Source of the DNA: VRUE01 sp963703335 | GTDB lineage: Bacteria > Actinomycetota > Thermoleophilia > Solirubrobacterales > 70-9 | Reading direction: 5' to 3' | Assembly: GCA_963703335.1 (NCBI GenBank) | Contig: OY969812.1 | Span: forward strand, 1,860,001-1,924,000 | DNA: 64,000 nt | Shown here: positions 49,791 through 57,572 of the stretch, one piece after another | Position numbering within the stretch: the first letter of the stretch is position 1 | Layout: each line of letters begins with the position of its first letter | Program-made: the position numbers and the translations under genes | Notes under the pieces: model-generated | What the model saw: only the letters and a program-made list of their open reading frames with translations | Database searches by the model: none | Told to the model about the DNA's origin: nothing

Positions 49791-49811
49791 CCCGGCGATT
49801 ACAATTGTCGG

Positions 49812-50588
49812 ATGCGTCGCGCTTTTGCCGCACTAACGGCACGATTGCCCCAGGGCTGGGGCGATCTCGGTCGTCAAATCGGCCTCCTGCTGATCGTCGA
49901 CCTCGTCTACGAGACCGCGCGGGGTCTCGCGGAGGGCCAGCACGGCCCTGCGTTTGCGCACGGCCAGGCGATCATCGACCTCGAGCGCGGCACCCACACC
50001 TTCTTCGAGCCGGCACTGCAGGAATTCTTCACCGGCGCGACCTGGGTGATCGACTTCGCCAACCAGGTCTATATGAACAGCCAGTTCGCGGTCGTCCTCG
50101 GCTTCTTCTTCTGGGTCTATTTCTTCCGCAACGACGCTTACTACTTCGTCCGCAACATGTTCATGGTGGCGATGGTCCTGGCCGTAGTCGGCTACACGCT
50201 CTACCCGACGGCGCCGCCCCGCCTCTTCCCGCAATACGGCTTCGTCGACACGATCAACGACTTCTCCAGCGTCAACCACGACTCGGCCCTAGTCAAGCTC
50301 TTCATCAACCCCTACGCGGCGGTGCCCAGCATGCACTGCGCCTTCGCCCTGATGGTCGGCCTCTCGGCGGCCAAGCTCTCGCGCCACTGGTACACGCGGG
50401 CGCTCTGGACGATGTGGCCGGCCCTGGTGATCTGGGTCGTGATCGTCACCGGCAACCACTACTGGGTCGATGCGGCGCTCGGCGCCATGGTCGCGGCACT
50501 TTCGGCGCTCGTCGCCAGCCGCCTGCTCGCCCGCGCCCGCCCCCACGCCTGGGCCTGGCGCTACTCCCCGCGGGAGGCCGAGGCCTAA
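49812..50588 (+). CDS. PAP2-family membrane phosphatase, candidate PI-phosphate phosphatase
   Basis: This 258-residue integral membrane protein of the PAP2/AUR1-like superfamily has about six hydrophobic segments. The phosphatase motifs are YPTAPPRLF (C1-like), VPSMHCAFALMVGLSAAKL with the catalytic His (C2) and GNHYWVDAALGAMVA with the second His and Asp (C3). It lies 41 bases before a CDP-alcohol phosphatidyltransferase and near ino1. In actinobacteria the phosphatidyltransferase makes phosphatidylinositol phosphate, which must lose its phosphate to become phosphatidylinositol. This protein is well placed to do that, but the assignment rests on context. Other lipid phosphate or transferase roles remain possible. 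Confidence 0.85.
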   Translation: MRRAFAALTARLPQGWGDLGRQIGLLLIVDLVYETARGLAEGQHGPAFAHGQAIIDLERGTHTFFEPALQEFFTGATWVIDFANQVYMNSQFAVVLGFFFWVYFFRNDAYYFVRNMFMVAMVLAVVGYTLYPTAPPRLFPQYGFVDTINDFSSVNHDSALVKLFINPYAAVPSMHCAFALMVGLSAAKLSRHWYTRALWTMWPALVIWVVIVTGNHYWVDAALGAMVAALSALVASRLLARARPHAWAWRYSPREAEA

Positions 50589-50629
50589 ACACCGCGCTCG
50601 GACCGTGCCGCCCGGTAGCCTCAGCAAGG

Positions 50630-51295
50630 ATGGAGTCTTCGGCGCCCCCTAGGGCCCCCGGTGGCCGCCGCAACGGTCGCCAGGCCCGCAACGGCCAAGA
50701 GCTGCGCGCCTACGCACGCGACCGCCTGATCGAGTCGCGGCTGACCCCGAACGCGATCTCGGTTGCCGGCCTGATCGGCAACCTGGTTGCCGCGGGCCTC
50801 GTTACGCAGCGCCTCTTCTTTCTCGCCGGGGTCGCCTTCATCCTCGGCTCGGTGATGGACACCCTCGACGGACGCTACTCGCGCATGTCGGGCAAGGGCA
50901 CGCTGTTCGGCGCCTTCCTCGATTCGACCCTGGACCGGATCGAGGAGGGAATCGTGCTCGCTGCCGTGGCTGGCTACTTCGCCGCGACGGGCGACGATTT
51001 CGCCGCCGCGATGTGCGTCGTCGCCGTGCTCGGATCGCTGATGGTCTCCTACACGCGGGCTCGCGCCGAGGCGCTGGGAGTCGAGTGCAAGGTGGGGTTG
51101 GCGACGCGTCCCGTGCGGGTAGTCATACTCTCCATCGGCTTGGTCTTCGCCAAGGGCGCCGGACTCGGCGATTTCGAACTGCTGGCGCCCTCGGTCTACC
51201 TGATCGCGGCGCTGACCATTGTCACGACGATCCAGCGTGTATGGCACGTCCGAAACCAGCTTTCAAACGAGGCGGCTCCCCCGCCTGACCTGTAA
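50630..51295 (+). CDS. CDP-alcohol phosphatidyltransferase, likely phosphatidylinositol-phosphate synthase
   Basis: A 221-residue membrane enzyme with the CDP-alcohol phosphatidyltransferase motif DTLDGRYSRMSGKGTLFGAF then LDSTLDR, that is DxxDGxxxR...GxxxDxxxD with Ser in place of the usual Ala before Arg. Several hydrophobic helices follow (GIVLAAVAGYFAATG, VVILSIGLVFAKGAG). In actinobacteria the homologue (PgsA1/PIPS) joins CDP-diacylglycerol and inositol-1-phosphate. The inositol-3-phosphate synthase gene 60 bases downstream supports that substrate, but phosphatidylglycerol-phosphate synthase is a related alternative. ATG 50630 follows CAGCAAGG. Confidence 0.85.
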   Translation: MESSAPPRAPGGRRNGRQARNGQELRAYARDRLIESRLTPNAISVAGLIGNLVAAGLVTQRLFFLAGVAFILGSVMDTLDGRYSRMSGKGTLFGAFLDSTLDRIEEGIVLAAVAGYFAATGDDFAAAMCVVAVLGSLMVSYTRARAEALGVECKVGLATRPVRVVILSIGLVFAKGAGLGDFELLAPSVYLIAALTIVTTIQRVWHVRNQLSNEAAPPPDL

Positions 51296-51355
51296 CCAGT
51301 TCCGGGACTGGGTGTCTCTTGCCGCCTAGCCGATCGAGGAAGGACTTCGAATTTC

Positions 51356-52507
51356 ATGAGCGATAGCAACGGAGCAAACGGCAGCAACGGCGCCGCCCGA
51401 ACGGACGAGAAGGTCCGCGTCGCGATAGTCGGTGTCGGCAACTGCGCCAACAGCTTCATCCAGGGCGTCCAGTACTACAAGGACGCCGACCCCAGTGAGG
51501 AAGTGCCCGGCCTGATGCACGTCGACCTGGGCGGCTACCACGTCGGCGACGTCGAGTTCGTCGCCGCCTTCGACATCGATTCCGAGAAGGTCGGCAAGGA
51601 CCTCTCCGAGGCGATTTGGTCCGGCCAGAACGACACGATCAAGTTCGCCGAGGTGCCGAACCTCGGCGTCAAGGTTGAGCGCGGCATGACTCACGACGGT
51701 CTCGGCAAGTACCTGAAGGAGAAGATCACCAAGGCTCCGGGGGAAACGGCTGATGTCGTCGGCATCCTCAAGGAGACCAAGGTGGACGTGCTCGTTTGCT
51801 ACCTGCCGGTCGGCTCCGAGGAGGCGACCAAGTGGTACGTCGAGCAGGCGCTCAAGGCCGGCGTCGGCTTCGTCAACTGCCTTCCGGTCTTCATTGCCCG
51901 TGAGGACTACTGGGACAAGCGCTTCAAAGAGGCCGGCCTGCCGATCATCGGCGACGACATCAAGTCCCAGGTCGGGGCGACGATCGTCCACCGCCAGCTG
52001 GCCCGTCTCTTCCACGACCGCGGCGTCCGCGTCGAGCGCACCTCGCAGCTCAATGTCGGCGGCAACATGGACTTCTACAACATGCTCGAGCGCGAGCGGC
52101 TCGACTCGAAGAAGATCTCGAAGACCAATGCGGTCACCTCGATCATGGGCCACGAGCTGCCCGCCGAGGACGTCCACGTCGGCCCGTCCGACTACGTCGC
52201 CTGGCTGACCGACCGCAAGTGGGCGCACATCCGGCTCGAGGGCAAAGCCTTCGGCGACGTGCCGCTCAACGTCGAGCTCAAGCTCGAGGTCTGGGACTCG
52301 CCCAACTCGGCCGGCGTCGTCATTGACGCGGTGCGGTTGATCAAGCTGGCGCTCAACAACGGCATCACCGGCCAGCTCGACGGTCCCTCCAGCTACCTGA
52401 TGAAGTCGCCGCACTCGCAGCGCCCCGACGACGAGGCGCGTGAGCAGACCGAGGAGTTCATCGCGGCTAACGCGCGCGCCAAGACGCGGGTCGTTGCCAG
52501 CTCCTGA
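51356..52507 (+). CDS. ino1: inositol-3-phosphate synthase
   Basis: Ino1 converts glucose-6-phosphate to 1L-myo-inositol-1-phosphate with NAD+, feeding phosphatidylinositol (and possibly mycothiol) synthesis. The 383-residue actinobacterial-type enzyme has the NAD-binding VRVAIVGVGNCANSFIQGV. Further family motifs are VLVCYLPVGSEEATKWYVEQ, GDDIKSQVGATIVHRQLARL, TSQLNVGGNMDFYNML and DSPNSAGVVIDAVRLIK. A Ser/Asn/Gly-rich N-terminal tail precedes the fold. It ends inside the start of the next gene, so the two are probably co-translated. Confidence 0.97.
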   Translation: MSDSNGANGSNGAARTDEKVRVAIVGVGNCANSFIQGVQYYKDADPSEEVPGLMHVDLGGYHVGDVEFVAAFDIDSEKVGKDLSEAIWSGQNDTIKFAEVPNLGVKVERGMTHDGLGKYLKEKITKAPGETADVVGILKETKVDVLVCYLPVGSEEATKWYVEQALKAGVGFVNCLPVFIAREDYWDKRFKEAGLPIIGDDIKSQVGATIVHRQLARLFHDRGVRVERTSQLNVGGNMDFYNMLERERLDSKKISKTNAVTSIMGHELPAEDVHVGPSDYVAWLTDRKWAHIRLEGKAFGDVPLNVELKLEVWDSPNSAGVVIDAVRLIKLALNNGITGQLDGPSSYLMKSPHSQRPDDEAREQTEEFIAANARAKTRVVASS

Positions 52508-53774
52508 GGCACTCTCCATAGTCCAGGTCACGCCGCACCGGCGTGACACCGAGAATCCGGTCAACCGCTATATCGCGGCGGTCTCGAAGGAGCTCGAACG
52601 GCGCGGGCACCAGGTCCGCGTCGCCGGCGTCGGCGATCAGGTCAAAAAGCTGCTGAAGGCGACGCCGGCGGACATCGTCCACGTCCACGATCCGTTCGCG
52701 CCGCGGGTTTCATCGACGGCCCTGCGTCACTCTTCCTCGCTCAACGTCGCCACTTTTCACGCTCCGCAGGAGCGGGTGCTCTCGACCCAGGTGGCTCGTC
52801 CGCTTGTCGAGATTTTCTTCGGGCGCCTCGACGCGCGCACCGTCACCTCGCCGCAGACGGGACAGCTGCTGGAGCGATACTTCCCGGCTTCCTATGAGCT
52901 CGTCGCACCGGCGGAAGCCCACCGCGATTGGTCGCAAGTCGCTGCCGAGCTGGAGGCGATCTACCTGCGATTGGTCGCGCGCCGCCACGATCCGACCGGC
53001 AACGAGGAGGTGCGCCGGCGGATCGCCAAGCGGCCGCTGATCGAGGTCGACCTGCACATGCACACCGATCACTCGCCCGACTGCGCGACCCCGGTCGAGG
53101 TGCTGCTGGAGACCGCTCGCGACCGCGGCCTCGGAGCGATCGCGATCACCGATCACAACGAGGTCTCCGGGGCCCTGGAGGCGCGCAAGATCGCGGAGCA
53201 GATGGGCGACATCAAGGTGATCGTCGCCGAGGAGGTGAAGACCGCCGAGCAGGGGGAGGTGATCGGGCTCTTCCTCGAGGAGAAGATTCCGCGCGGGATG
53301 ACGATGGCTGAGACGATCGGCGCGATTCGCGAGCAGGGCGGGCTCGTCTACGTGCCCCATCCGTTCGACCGCTTCCACTCGGTGCCGGACTACGAGCACC
53401 TGCTGGATATCGTCGAGGAGATCGACGTGCTCGAGGTCTTCAACCCGCGCGTGGCCCTGACCGCCTTTAACGAGGAGGCCGAACGCTTCGCCCGCAAGTA
53501 CCGCATCGTGCCGGGGGCGGGCTCCGACAGCCACGTCGCTCAGGGGCTCGGCAGCGTCCGGGTCCGGATCCACGATTTCGACGGGCCCAAGGAGTTCCTC
53601 GAGGCGATGCGGGACGCCGACATCACCCGCAAGCACAAGAACCTCGTCTACGTGCAGGCGCTGAAGCTGCTGCAGACGACGGGTCGGCCGAAGGCGCCGA
53701 AACGCAGGGTTCCCGACGCCAAACCCGTCCGCGGGGGCCGGCCGCGCAAACGCCGGCCGGCGAGCAAGAGCTGA
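52494..53774 (+). CDS. fusion of a GT4-like N-domain and a PHP phosphoesterase domain
   Basis: A protein of about 426 residues with an unusual domain pair. Residues 1-170 look like the N-terminal Rossmann domain of a GT-B (GT4) glycosyltransferase (SIVQVTPHRRDTENPVNRYI, ADIVHVHDPFAPR, DARTVTSPQTGQLLERYF). They stop where the donor-binding half should begin. From about 183 a PHP metallophosphoesterase domain follows: EVDLHMHTDHSPDCATP, IAITDHNEVSGALEA, YVPHPFDRFHSVPD and GAGSDSHVAQGLGSV hold the metal ligands. The tail is basic (KRRVPDAKPVRGGRPRKRRP). TTG 52494 overlaps ino1 by 14 bases. A role in inositol-lipid or polysaccharide metabolism is suggested by position only. Confidence 0.82.
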   Translation: MPAPEALSIVQVTPHRRDTENPVNRYIAAVSKELERRGHQVRVAGVGDQVKKLLKATPADIVHVHDPFAPRVSSTALRHSSSLNVATFHAPQERVLSTQVARPLVEIFFGRLDARTVTSPQTGQLLERYFPASYELVAPAEAHRDWSQVAAELEAIYLRLVARRHDPTGNEEVRRRIAKRPLIEVDLHMHTDHSPDCATPVEVLLETARDRGLGAIAITDHNEVSGALEARKIAEQMGDIKVIVAEEVKTAEQGEVIGLFLEEKIPRGMTMAETIGAIREQGGLVYVPHPFDRFHSVPDYEHLLDIVEEIDVLEVFNPRVALTAFNEEAERFARKYRIVPGAGSDSHVAQGLGSVRVRIHDFDGPKEFLEAMRDADITRKHKNLVYVQALKLLQTTGRPKAPKRRVPDAKPVRGGRPRKRRPASKS

Positions 53775-54439
53775 TGCAGGCGGGGCGAGTGAGAGGAGCC
53801 GAGGCGGGCTCGTCAAAGAGAGCGCTCAGCCCCATGCCCGCCACCGACGACGAGATCAAGGAGAAGTACCTCGAGCGCGCGATCCGCGAGCTCAACCAGC
53901 TGACTCACGACCTGCAAGCCTGCCCCCATTGCCCACGCGGCAAGCTGATGCCGGTGCTCGGCTCAGGCCACCCGCAGGCCGACGTCTTCATGCTCAAGCA
54001 CGCGCCGGCGGCGGCGGAGATCGAAGAGGGCGTCGCCTTCTATGGCCGCGCCGGCAACGCGCTGATGAAGAGCTTCAAGCGGCTCGGCATCGACCCGCTG
54101 GTGGTCTACGGGACCCTCTGCGTCAAGTGCCCGATCGCTGAGCCCGATCTCGCCGCGGAGGAGTGCATGGGCCGCGTGGTCGAGGAGATGGCGATCGTGC
54201 AGCCGAAGATCATCGTCGTCATGGGTGAGCCGGCGCTGCGCGTCCTCAACAAGCTCGGGGTTCCGCTTTCGCGGCCGATCGAGGCACGGGAGGGTGAGGT
54301 CCAGGCTTTCACTCCTACCGTTGATGCTCTCTATACGCCGGATATCGACGATTCTCTTGACGAAGAGGACGCCAAGGCACGCTTCTGGCGCTCTTTCAAG
54401 ATGCTCGGTGAGTGGTACGAGGATTTGCCGCCGTATTGA
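53774..54439 (+). CDS. divergent uracil-DNA glycosylase-superfamily protein
   Basis: This 221-residue protein resembles family 4/5 uracil-DNA glycosylases in layout: cysteines in QACPHCPRGKL and TLCVKCPIAEPD could hold a 4Fe-4S cluster, and FYGRAGNALMKSFKRLGI matches the segment after the first active-site motif. But the GEAPG motif is replaced by MLKHAPAAAEIEEGVA, and the C-terminal HPS motif is absent, replaced by a tail ending EEDAKARFWRSFKMLGEWYE. It may therefore lack normal uracil excision activity. ATG 53774 overlaps the previous stop by one base; ATG 53834 is the alternative. A type B inverted repeat begins six bases after its stop. Confidence 0.75.
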   Translation: MQAGRVRGAEAGSSKRALSPMPATDDEIKEKYLERAIRELNQLTHDLQACPHCPRGKLMPVLGSGHPQADVFMLKHAPAAAEIEEGVAFYGRAGNALMKSFKRLGIDPLVVYGTLCVKCPIAEPDLAAEECMGRVVEEMAIVQPKIIVVMGEPALRVLNKLGVPLSRPIEAREGEVQAFTPTVDALYTPDIDDSLDEEDAKARFWRSFKMLGEWYEDLPPY

Positions 54440-54444
54440 GCGGT

Positions 54445-54568
54445 GGGGAGGGACTGGGTGCCCCTCCGGCTTGCTGGGGTTTTCGCCTTTAAGTGAGGGG
54501 GCTCTTGCTGAGTGGTCTGTGCGAAAACCAGGACGCCGCTGCGCTGGAGGGGCACCCAGTCCCTCCCC
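54445..54568. repeat. long inverted-repeat element, type B copy 2
   Basis: Arms 54445-54467 and 54546-54568 are perfectly complementary over 23 bases (left arm begins GGGGAGGGACTGGGTGCC). The cores GCTGGGGTTTTCGCCT (54473-54488) and GCGAAAACCAGGACGCCGC (54521-54539) match copy B1 at 31093-31213, whereas the outer arms are unrelated to those of B1 in sequence. The element fills the gap after the plus-strand UDG-like gene, before the type C palindrome and the convergent LLM gene. Confidence 0.88.
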
Positions 54569-54581
54569 CAAGCGTCCGTAA

Positions 54582-54617
54582 CCGACATTGACCACACTCT
54601 GGCGGGGTCAATGTCGG
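54582..54617. repeat. repeated palindromic element, type C copy 2
   Basis: CCGACATTGACC (54582-54593) and GGTCAATGTCGG (54606-54617) form a perfect 12-bp stem around a 12-base loop. The sequence including the loop and the following ATGCG is highly similar to the element at 42651-42690 read on the minus strand. It lies 13 bases from the type B element, 13 bases before the end of the LLM gene. As a hairpin followed by few T residues it is not a clear intrinsic terminator. Confidence 0.7.
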
Positions 54618-54630
54618 ATGCGCGTTTTGC

Positions 54631-55419
54631 TCAGGGCGCGGCTGCCTCGGCGACCGCGGTCATCGCCTCGGTCTTGGCGCTGGCGAGACCGCGGACGACG
54701 ATCGTGTCGAGCGCCGTGTAGGCAGCGAGCTGTGCTTGCGCCTCGGTCGCATTGGCGGCGGCTACGCCGACGGTGCCCTCGGGCTCTTTTAGGCGGGTGA
54801 AGTGGTTGCGGTAGCCGTCGTGGAGGTTGCGGTAGAAGGATTCCTCTTTGGCTAGGCGCTCGGGGGCGTCGGGGCCTACGGCGGTGCGGATGTAGCCGAA
54901 GACGGGGGGCGTTTCGCGGCCGGCTTCTTGGGCTCCAGTCTCGACCTTGGTGCGGGCGCCGGCGGCGAACTCGGGGGTCATCCAGTTGAAGAAGGCGCCG
55001 TCGAACTCGGCGCCGGCGAGGGCGCACATCTTTGGGCCCATCGCGGCGAGGACGAGGCGGACTCCGGGCAGCTTTTCGCGCAGCTCCGGCAGCGACTCGC
55101 GCATCCGCGTCAGCGGCTTCTCCGAGAAGCCGGCGCCGACGCCGAGCCAGAGGCGCGAGGGATCGAGGTCGAGCCGCTCTATGTCCGCGGCGATCGCTTC
55201 GGGCGGGGTGCGGTCGAGAGCGATCACGGCGACGCCGAGATCGACCCCCGGCGCAGCGGCCCCGAACTCGGCCAGGGTCTCCAGGCCTTTGGCACCTGGA
55301 TGGTCGTTCGACCACATCGATCCATAGCCAAGCTCAGCGCAGCGCTCGGCCAGCGGCCGCGCTACCCCTGAGTCAAGCCCGGCGGCTACTCCGAAGCCTC
55401 TGCTTTGCCCATTCGCCAC
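54631..55419 (-). CDS. LLM-class, probably F420-dependent oxidoreductase
   Basis: A 262-residue luciferase-like TIM barrel. Features include ARPLAERCAELGYGSMWSND near the N-terminus, VDLGVAVIALDRTPPEAIAA, RLWLGVGAGFSEKPL, in the position of the loop that binds the cofactor phosphate, and LVLAAMGPKMCALAGAEFDG. In actinobacteria most such proteins use coenzyme F420, but FMN cannot be excluded from sequence. Substrate unknown. It is shorter than typical LLM enzymes (about 300-350 residues). It is convergent with the UDG-like gene across two palindromic elements. Confidence 0.82.
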   Translation of the reverse strand: MANGQSRGFGVAAGLDSGVARPLAERCAELGYGSMWSNDHPGAKGLETLAEFGAAAPGVDLGVAVIALDRTPPEAIAADIERLDLDPSRLWLGVGAGFSEKPLTRMRESLPELREKLPGVRLVLAAMGPKMCALAGAEFDGAFFNWMTPEFAAGARTKVETGAQEAGRETPPVFGYIRTAVGPDAPERLAKEESFYRNLHDGYRNHFTRLKEPEGTVGVAAANATEAQAQLAAYTALDTIVVRGLASAKTEAMTAVAEAAAP

Positions 55420-55517
55420 GGCGGCGAAGCCTAGTGATTGGCTTTTGTGCGGATCTTGTGACTATTTCCCAACCTCAACTCAACCACAGACAACAAGTTT
55501 CTATCTAGCCTGGAGAC

Positions 55518-55700
55518 ATGAGCAAATGGACCGAAAGACGAGTGGAGAATCTGGAAAGACGAGTGGATCGAGAAGTCACCTGGATCAACGATGACATTCG
55601 TGGTCTCCGTCGAGAGCTGACATCTGAACTTCGCTTGTTGAGGCGTGAATTGAGCGACTTGCGCTTCAAGCGGAGCGAGGCAGGTCGCCGTCGAACCTAG
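55518..55700 (+). CDS. small charged coiled-coil protein
   Basis: A 60-residue frame dominated by Arg, Glu and Leu in heptads (VENLERRVDREVTWINDDIR, LRRELSDLRFKRSE), predicted to be one long helix. GGAG precedes ATG 55518 closely. The DNA here is less GC-rich than the neighbourhood and the codons are non-random for an amphipathic helix, which favours a real gene. Function unknown. It ends five bases before the rlmD-like stop on the other strand. Confidence 0.5.
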   Translation: MSKWTERRVENLERRVDREVTWINDDIRGLRRELTSELRLLRRELSDLRFKRSEAGRRRT

Positions 55701-55705
55701 TTCGC

Positions 55706-57055
55706 CTACCCAGACCTTTCCAGCAGCGCCACGCACTCGATGTGCGGGGTCTGGGGGAACATGTCGACTGGCTTGACGCGGCGCAAGGTGTAGCCGGCCT
55801 CGACCAGTTGGGACGCGTTGGGTGCCAGCGTGGTTGGGTTGCAGGAGACGTAGACGATGCGCTTTGCTTCGCACTCGATCACGCGGCGGACGATCTTTTG
55901 GGAGAGGCCGGCGCGCGGGGGGTCGATGACGACGACGTCGGGTTTGCCGGCCTTCTCGATCAGCGGTCGCACCCCGGTGCGGGCGCTGCCCGCCATGAAG
56001 CGGGCGTTCTCGATTTTGTTCTGCTCGGCATTGCGCTCGGCGTCGGCGATCGCCTCGGGGACGATCTCCAGGCCCCAGACCTCGCCTGCTCGCGCGGCCA
56101 TCGTCAGGCCGATCGTGCCGATCCCGCAGTACAGGTCGAAGACACGCTCGCTGCCGCTCAGCCCCGCATACTCGGCAGCGACGCCGTAGAGCCGCTCTGC
56201 CATCTCGGTGTTGGTCTGGAAGAAAGCGCCGTGCGACATCTCCAGGCGCAGGTTGAAGAGCTCCTCTCGTAGTCGCTCTTCGCCGAGAGCCCCAGTCGGC
56301 CCATCGGTGCCGCCAGAGTCGCCTTCGATCACCGTGTGCAGGTCGACTGGGGGTTTCGGGAACCGCGCCGGGGAGGTGACCAGGCGCGTTTGGATCTGCC
56401 CCGTACGCCAGCCCTCGCGCACGACCAGGTTGCGCAGCACGCCGGTCCGCTCGCGCGCGTCGAAAGGGGGAACGGATTCGAGCCGCGCCCACTCGCGGAC
56501 GGTGTTCCGCGCCGCGTTGCCGCGCTCGGAGGCGAGCTGGCAGTCCTCGACGTCGACGATCAGGTCCCAGCGACCGCGGGCGTGAAAGCCGAGGATCGGC
56601 TCGCCCTCGCGCTCTCCGAAGGAGTACTCGAGCTTGTTGCGGTAGCGCCACTGCTCGATCGCGGGCTCGATCTCCTCCAGCTCGAAGCCGTCGAGACCGC
56701 CGATCCGGCGCAGCGCCTCGTCGACCTGTTCGGACTTTTGGGCCAGCTGGCGCTCGTAGGGGAGCCCCTGCCAGGGCGCCCCGGGACAGGGCTCGCCGCC
56801 GTGGACGCAGCGATCGGCAATGCGATCGGTACCCGGCCGCAGCAGCTCGACCGTGCGGGCCTCGGCAAAGCGCTTCTTCGCTTTGGTGATCTCGGCCCGC
56901 ACGCGGTCGCCGGGCAGGGCGCCGGCGACGAAGACGACCATTCCATCGGCGCGGGCGACACCGCGCCCGCCGAAGGCGAGCGATTCGACCTCGACCTCGA
57001 GCTGCTCGCCCCGGTGCCGGCGTGCTGCCGGTTTCTCACCGGTGGCGCGCTCCAT
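55706..57055 (-). CDS. TRAM-domain 23S rRNA (uracil-C5) methyltransferase (RumA/RlmD type)
   Basis: A 449-residue SAM-dependent m5U methyltransferase. The N-terminal TRAM domain reads VEVESLAFGGRGVARADGMV. Motif I is VFDLYCGIGTIGLTMA, the SAM/substrate motif is VVVIDPPRAGLSQKIVR, and the catalytic cysteine is in RIVYVSCNPTTLAPN. QTNTEMAERLYGVAAEYAG is also characteristic. Cys residues in CVHGGEPCPGAPW recall the Fe-S loop of RumA but fewer are seen. The target uridine (1939 or 747 of 23S, or a tRNA position) cannot be assigned from sequence. The Lys-rich gene upstream ends one base before it starts. Confidence 0.9.
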   Translation of the reverse strand: MERATGEKPAARRHRGEQLEVEVESLAFGGRGVARADGMVVFVAGALPGDRVRAEITKAKKRFAEARTVELLRPGTDRIADRCVHGGEPCPGAPWQGLPYERQLAQKSEQVDEALRRIGGLDGFELEEIEPAIEQWRYRNKLEYSFGEREGEPILGFHARGRWDLIVDVEDCQLASERGNAARNTVREWARLESVPPFDARERTGVLRNLVVREGWRTGQIQTRLVTSPARFPKPPVDLHTVIEGDSGGTDGPTGALGEERLREELFNLRLEMSHGAFFQTNTEMAERLYGVAAEYAGLSGSERVFDLYCGIGTIGLTMAARAGEVWGLEIVPEAIADAERNAEQNKIENARFMAGSARTGVRPLIEKAGKPDVVVIDPPRAGLSQKIVRRVIECEAKRIVYVSCNPTTLAPNASQLVEAGYTLRRVKPVDMFPQTPHIECVALLERSG

Positions 57056-57505
57056 CTAGCTCAGTTTCTTGCGCGCGCGCCGGGCGGCTTGGGTGGCCTG
57101 TTTGCGCACCGGCTGAGCCCGTCCGCCGACCTCGCGCCGCGCCTGTTTGACCAGCCGTTCGAGTTCCTTCAGCAGCGAGTCGGTCTGGCGACGGCCCTTT
57201 TTAACCAGTTCGGAAAGCATTTTCTCGGCGTCGCTGCGCGTCATCCGCCCGCGTTTGACGGCGTCGTCGACGACCTCCTGCAGCCGCTCGCGGCTCAGCG
57301 TGACGCTGCGCTCGAGGCTGTCGCGGAACTGCTCGACACTCTTGTCGAGTCCGGCAGCCGAGCCTCCCCGAGACGTTTTTTTAGCTTTCGCTTTCTTGGC
57401 AGCAGTTTTTTTCGGCGCTGATTTCTTGGCGGCCGGTTTTTTGGCACGCGTGCCGGCTTTTGCTTTTTTCGTCGCTTTGCCGGTGGACTGTTTTTTCGCG
57501 GCCAT
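57056..57505 (-). CDS. histone H1-like Lys/Ala-rich N-terminus with coiled-coil C-terminus
   Basis: A 149-residue basic protein. Residues 1-45 are repeats of AAKK-type (KKPAAKKSAPKKTAAKKAKA), like histone H1 tails or PhaF-type nucleoid proteins. The remainder is helical (FRDSLERSVTLSRERLQEVV, SDAEKMLSELVKKGRRQTDS) and ends in a basic tail (ARRARKKLS). It could bind DNA or polyhydroxyalkanoate granules through the helical phasin-like part. ATG 57505 has AGGAGG nine bases upstream. Poly-T runs on the plus strand are the Lys codons, not terminators. It sits directly upstream of the rRNA methyltransferase. Confidence 0.8.
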   Translation of the reverse strand: MAAKKQSTGKATKKAKAGTRAKKPAAKKSAPKKTAAKKAKAKKTSRGGSAAGLDKSVEQFRDSLERSVTLSRERLQEVVDDAVKRGRMTRSDAEKMLSELVKKGRRQTDSLLKELERLVKQARREVGGRAQPVRKQATQAARRARKKLS

Positions 57506-57572
57506 TCCGTTTCGCCTCCTGGTGGTTTGGGCGGTCTTCCGCCTGACTATCGCACTCCTGCCGGTCTCGCGG

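Noticed and set aside
57360..57500. T-runs on the plus strand as terminators
   Set aside because: They are AAA/AAG lysine codons of the minus-strand H1-like protein.
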